In this document: one piece after another, positions 62,001-64,000 of the stretch
Numbering within the stretch: the stretch's first letter is position 1
Layout: each line of letters starts with the position of its first letter
NCBI GenBank assembly: GCA_043228905.1
Contig: JBHGNT010000156.1
Coordinates: forward strand, 1-64,000
Source: Azolla caroliniana
Lineage: Eukaryota; Polypodiophyta
Direction of reading: 5' to 3'
Length of the DNA: 64,000 nucleotides
Translations under genes and position numbers: made by a program
Notes under the pieces: model-generated
What the model saw: only the letters and a program-made list of their open reading frames with translations
Databases searched by the model: none
What the model was told of the DNA's origin: nothing

Positions 62001-64000
62001 CGTCATGTCTCTCGACCTGAATTTCAAAATCTTGATTTTTGAATTCCATATCATAGCTAGCGTTGGTAGCTTTGATTCGCATGTTTGAACACAAATATCC
62101 GATATCACACGAGCCAGGTATGAACATTTTAATTTACTCAAGCGCTCCTCTCAACTCACTCCTCATGTTTGCTAATTTCGTCATGTCTCTCGACCTGAGT
62201 TTGAAAATCTTGATTTTTGAATTCCATATCATAGCTAGGGTTGTTAGCTTTGATTCGCATGTTTGAACACAAAAATCCGATATCACACGAGCCAGGTATG
62301 AACATTTTAATTTACTCAAGGGTTGCTCTCAACTCACTCCTCAAATTTGGTAATTTCATCATGTCTCTCGACCTGAGTTTCAAAATCTTGATTTATTAAT
62401 TCCATATCATAGCTACCGTTGTTAGCTTCGATTCGCATGTTTGAACACAAAAATCCGATATCACACGAGCCAGGTATGGACATTTTAATTTACTCAAGGG
62501 CTCCTGTCAACTCACTACTCATGTTTGCTAATTTCGTCATGTCTCTCCACCTGAGTTTCAAAATCTTGATTTTTGAATTCCATATCATAGCTAGCGTTGT
62601 TAGCTTCGATTCGCATGTTTGAACACAAAAATCGGATATTACACGCGCTAGGTATGAACATTTTAATTTACTCAAGGGCTGCTCTCAACTCACTACTCAT
62701 GTTTGCTAATTTCGTCATGTCTCTCCACCTGAGTTTCAAAATCTTGATTTTTGAATTCCATATCATAGCTAGCGTTGTTAGCTTTGATTCGCATGTTTGA
62801 ACACAAAAATCCGATATCACACGAGCCAGGTATGAACATTTTAATTTACTCAAGGGCTCCTCTCAACTCACTACTCATGTTTGCTAATTTCGTCATGTCT
62901 CTCCACCTGAGTTTCAAAATCTTGATTTTTGAATTCCATATCATAGCTAGCGTTGTTAGCTTCGATTCGCATGTTTGAACACAAAAATCGGATATTACAC
63001 GCGCTAGGTATGAACATTTTAATTTACTCAAGGGCTGCTCTCAACTCACTACTCATGTTTGGTAATTTCATCATGTCTCTCGACCTGAGTTTCAAAATCT
63101 TGATTTATTAATTCCATATCATAGCTAGCGTTGTTACCTTCGATTCGCATGTTTGAACACAAAAATCCGATATCACACGAGCCAGGTATGAACATTTTAA
63201 TTTACTCAAGGGCTCCTCTCAACTCACTACTCATGTTTGCTAATTTCGTCATGTCTCTCGACCTGAGTTTCAAAATCTTGATTTTTGAATTCCATATCAT
63301 AGCTAGCGTTGTTAGCTTCGATTCGCATGTTTGAACACAAACATCTGATATCACACGAGCCAGGTATGAACATTTACATTTACCCACTAGCTCTTCTCAA
63401 CTCACTCCTCAAATTTGGTAATTTCGTCATGTCTCTCGACCTGAGTTTCAAAATCTTGATTTATTAATTCCATATCATAGCTAGCGTTGTTAGCTTCGAT
63501 TCGCATGTTTGAACAGAAAAATTCGATATCACACGAGCCAGGTATGAACATTTTAATTTAGTCAAGGGCTCCTCTCAACTCCCTCCTCAAGTTTGCTAAT
63601 TTCGTCATGTCTCTCGACCTGAGTTTCAAAATCTTGATTTTTGAATTCCATATCATAGCTAGCGTTGTTAGCTTCGATTCGCATGTTTGAACACAAAAAT
63701 CCGATATCACACGAGCCAGGTATGAACATTTTAATTTACTCAAGGGTTCCTCTCAACTCACTCCTCAAATTTGGTAATTTCATCATGTCTCTCGACCTGA
63801 GTTTCAAAATCTTGATTTATTAATTCCATATCATAGCTAGCGTTGTTAGCTTCGATTCGCATGTTTGAACACAAAAATCCGATATCACACGAGCCAGGTA
63901 TGAACATTTTAATTTACTCAAGCGCTCCTCTCAACTCACTACTCATGTTTGCTAATTTCGTCATGTCTCCTGACCTGAGTTTCAAAATCTTGATTTTCTA
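56011..64000 (+). repeat. Satellite mosaic with 9-, 14-, 22- and 36-monomer offsets
   Basis: 56011-57592 recurs as 62419-64000 (offset 6408, 36 monomers), including the diverged monomers with ACATTTACATTTACCCACTAG at about 56963 and 63371 and TTTAGTCAAGG at about 57150 and 63558. 58325-60816 recurs as 60817-63308 (2492 bp, 14 monomers) in most monomers. 55477-56370 recurs at 59393 (3916 bp, 22). 56011-56540 recurs at 57613 (1602 bp, 9). Typical markers are CTCCACCTGAG, CCTGTCAACTC and GGATATTACACGCGCTAGG. The array continues past the window. Confidence 0.85.

Larger units (their letters stand above)
3297..64000 (+). repeat. 178-bp satellite DNA array, about 341 monomers, head to tail
   Basis: Landmarks such as GCTTCGATTCGCATGTTTGA, CCAGGTATGAACATT and CTCAACTCACT recur every 178 bp without interruption to the right edge, always in the same orientation. 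The dominant monomer is 178 bp with 68 G/C (38%). Variation is concentrated at a few positions: TTGTTAGC/TTGGTAGC, GAACAC/GGACAC, CCGATATCAC/CCGATATTAC/CCGATATGAC/CGGATATCAC, CTCAAGGGCTCC/CTCAAGCGCTCC/CTCACGGGCTCC/CATACGAGCTCT, TACTCATGTTTGCTAA/CCTCAAATTTGGTAA, and the AT-rich GATTTTTGAATTCC segment. Combinations of these variants mark monomer types and reveal higher-order repeats. I do not recognise the family. Length and organisation resemble centromeric satellites, but function is not shown. No gene lies within the array. Confidence 0.98.

Noticed and set aside
3397-64000. Hundreds of 61-96 codon ORFs repeating on both strands of the array
   Set aside because: They begin at TTG, not ATG, lie at the same point of each monomer, shift frame every monomer because 178 = 3 x 59 + 1, and end just inside the next monomer. 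They are shadows of the satellite sequence, not genes.
3297-64000. CRISPR array
   Set aside because: The repeat is 178 bp and contiguous, with no unique spacers between short repeats, and the context is eukaryotic.
3297-64000. CENP-B box in the satellite
   Set aside because: No match to the TTCG-N4-A-N2-CGGG core was found in the monomer types read, on either strand; TTCGATTCGCATG is only a partial resemblance.
3297-64000. Inverted monomers or a second transposon inside the array
   Set aside because: Orientation-specific landmarks keep the same direction throughout, and no non-satellite insertion longer than 12 bp was found.

Overview
The window is eukaryotic and has two parts: the 5' half of a Ty3/gypsy LTR retrotransposon on the minus strand (1-3296), and a single head-to-tail satellite DNA array filling everything else (3297-64000). 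The host cannot be named. The element combines a Tf1/sushi-type self-priming site with a -1 gag/pol frameshift. This combination fits a fungus or an animal better than a plant. I see no host gene, rRNA or tRNA.

Retrotransposon (1-3296, minus strand). Reading leftwards from 3296 there is a 458-bp 5' LTR (2839-3296, ends TGTCA...TGACA). Inside it a TATAAAA box (3114-3120) lies about 33 nt before a predicted RNA start near 3087. The first 12 nt of that RNA are exactly complementary to the primer-binding site at 2825-2836, two bases inside the LTR, as in the self-primed element Tf1. Next come a short leader, an intact 396-residue gag with coiled coil and CCHC knuckle (1552-2742), and a pol frame (protease then reverse transcriptase) that stays open to the left edge. 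Gag and pol overlap. The overlap holds a textbook -1 frameshift cassette: heptamer GTTAAAC, a 6-nt spacer that includes the gag stop, and an 11-bp hairpin. Everything visible is unbroken, so the copy looks young. RNase H, integrase and the 3' LTR lie outside the window.

Satellite (3297-64000). The monomer is 178 bp, about 38% GC, all copies in one orientation, about 341 copies. The LTR ends directly inside a monomer, so the element inserted into the array and satellite should resume beyond its far end. The array is a mosaic of nested duplications measured in whole monomers: two successive 42-monomer units of 7476 bp (3911-18862), a 10-monomer duplication (about 20.4-23.1 kb), interlaced 7-, 11-, 14-, 17-, 19-, 29- and 43-monomer duplications (about 23-39 kb), a stretch of diverged monomers (about 41.4-42.4 kb), a 13-monomer higher-order repeat (42115-49590), a 6-monomer higher-order repeat with partial 12-monomer alternation (about 51.2-56.0 kb), and 9-, 14-, 22- and 36-monomer duplications to the right edge. 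Register breaks only at a few places: a junction losing 86 bp near 20313, a 12-bp insertion near 49955, and recurring +1/-1 indels in the 13-monomer block.

The scale, monomer length and higher-order structure fit centromeric or other heterochromatic satellite. That role is an inference: the sequence alone shows no kinetochore mark, and I see no CENP-B box.
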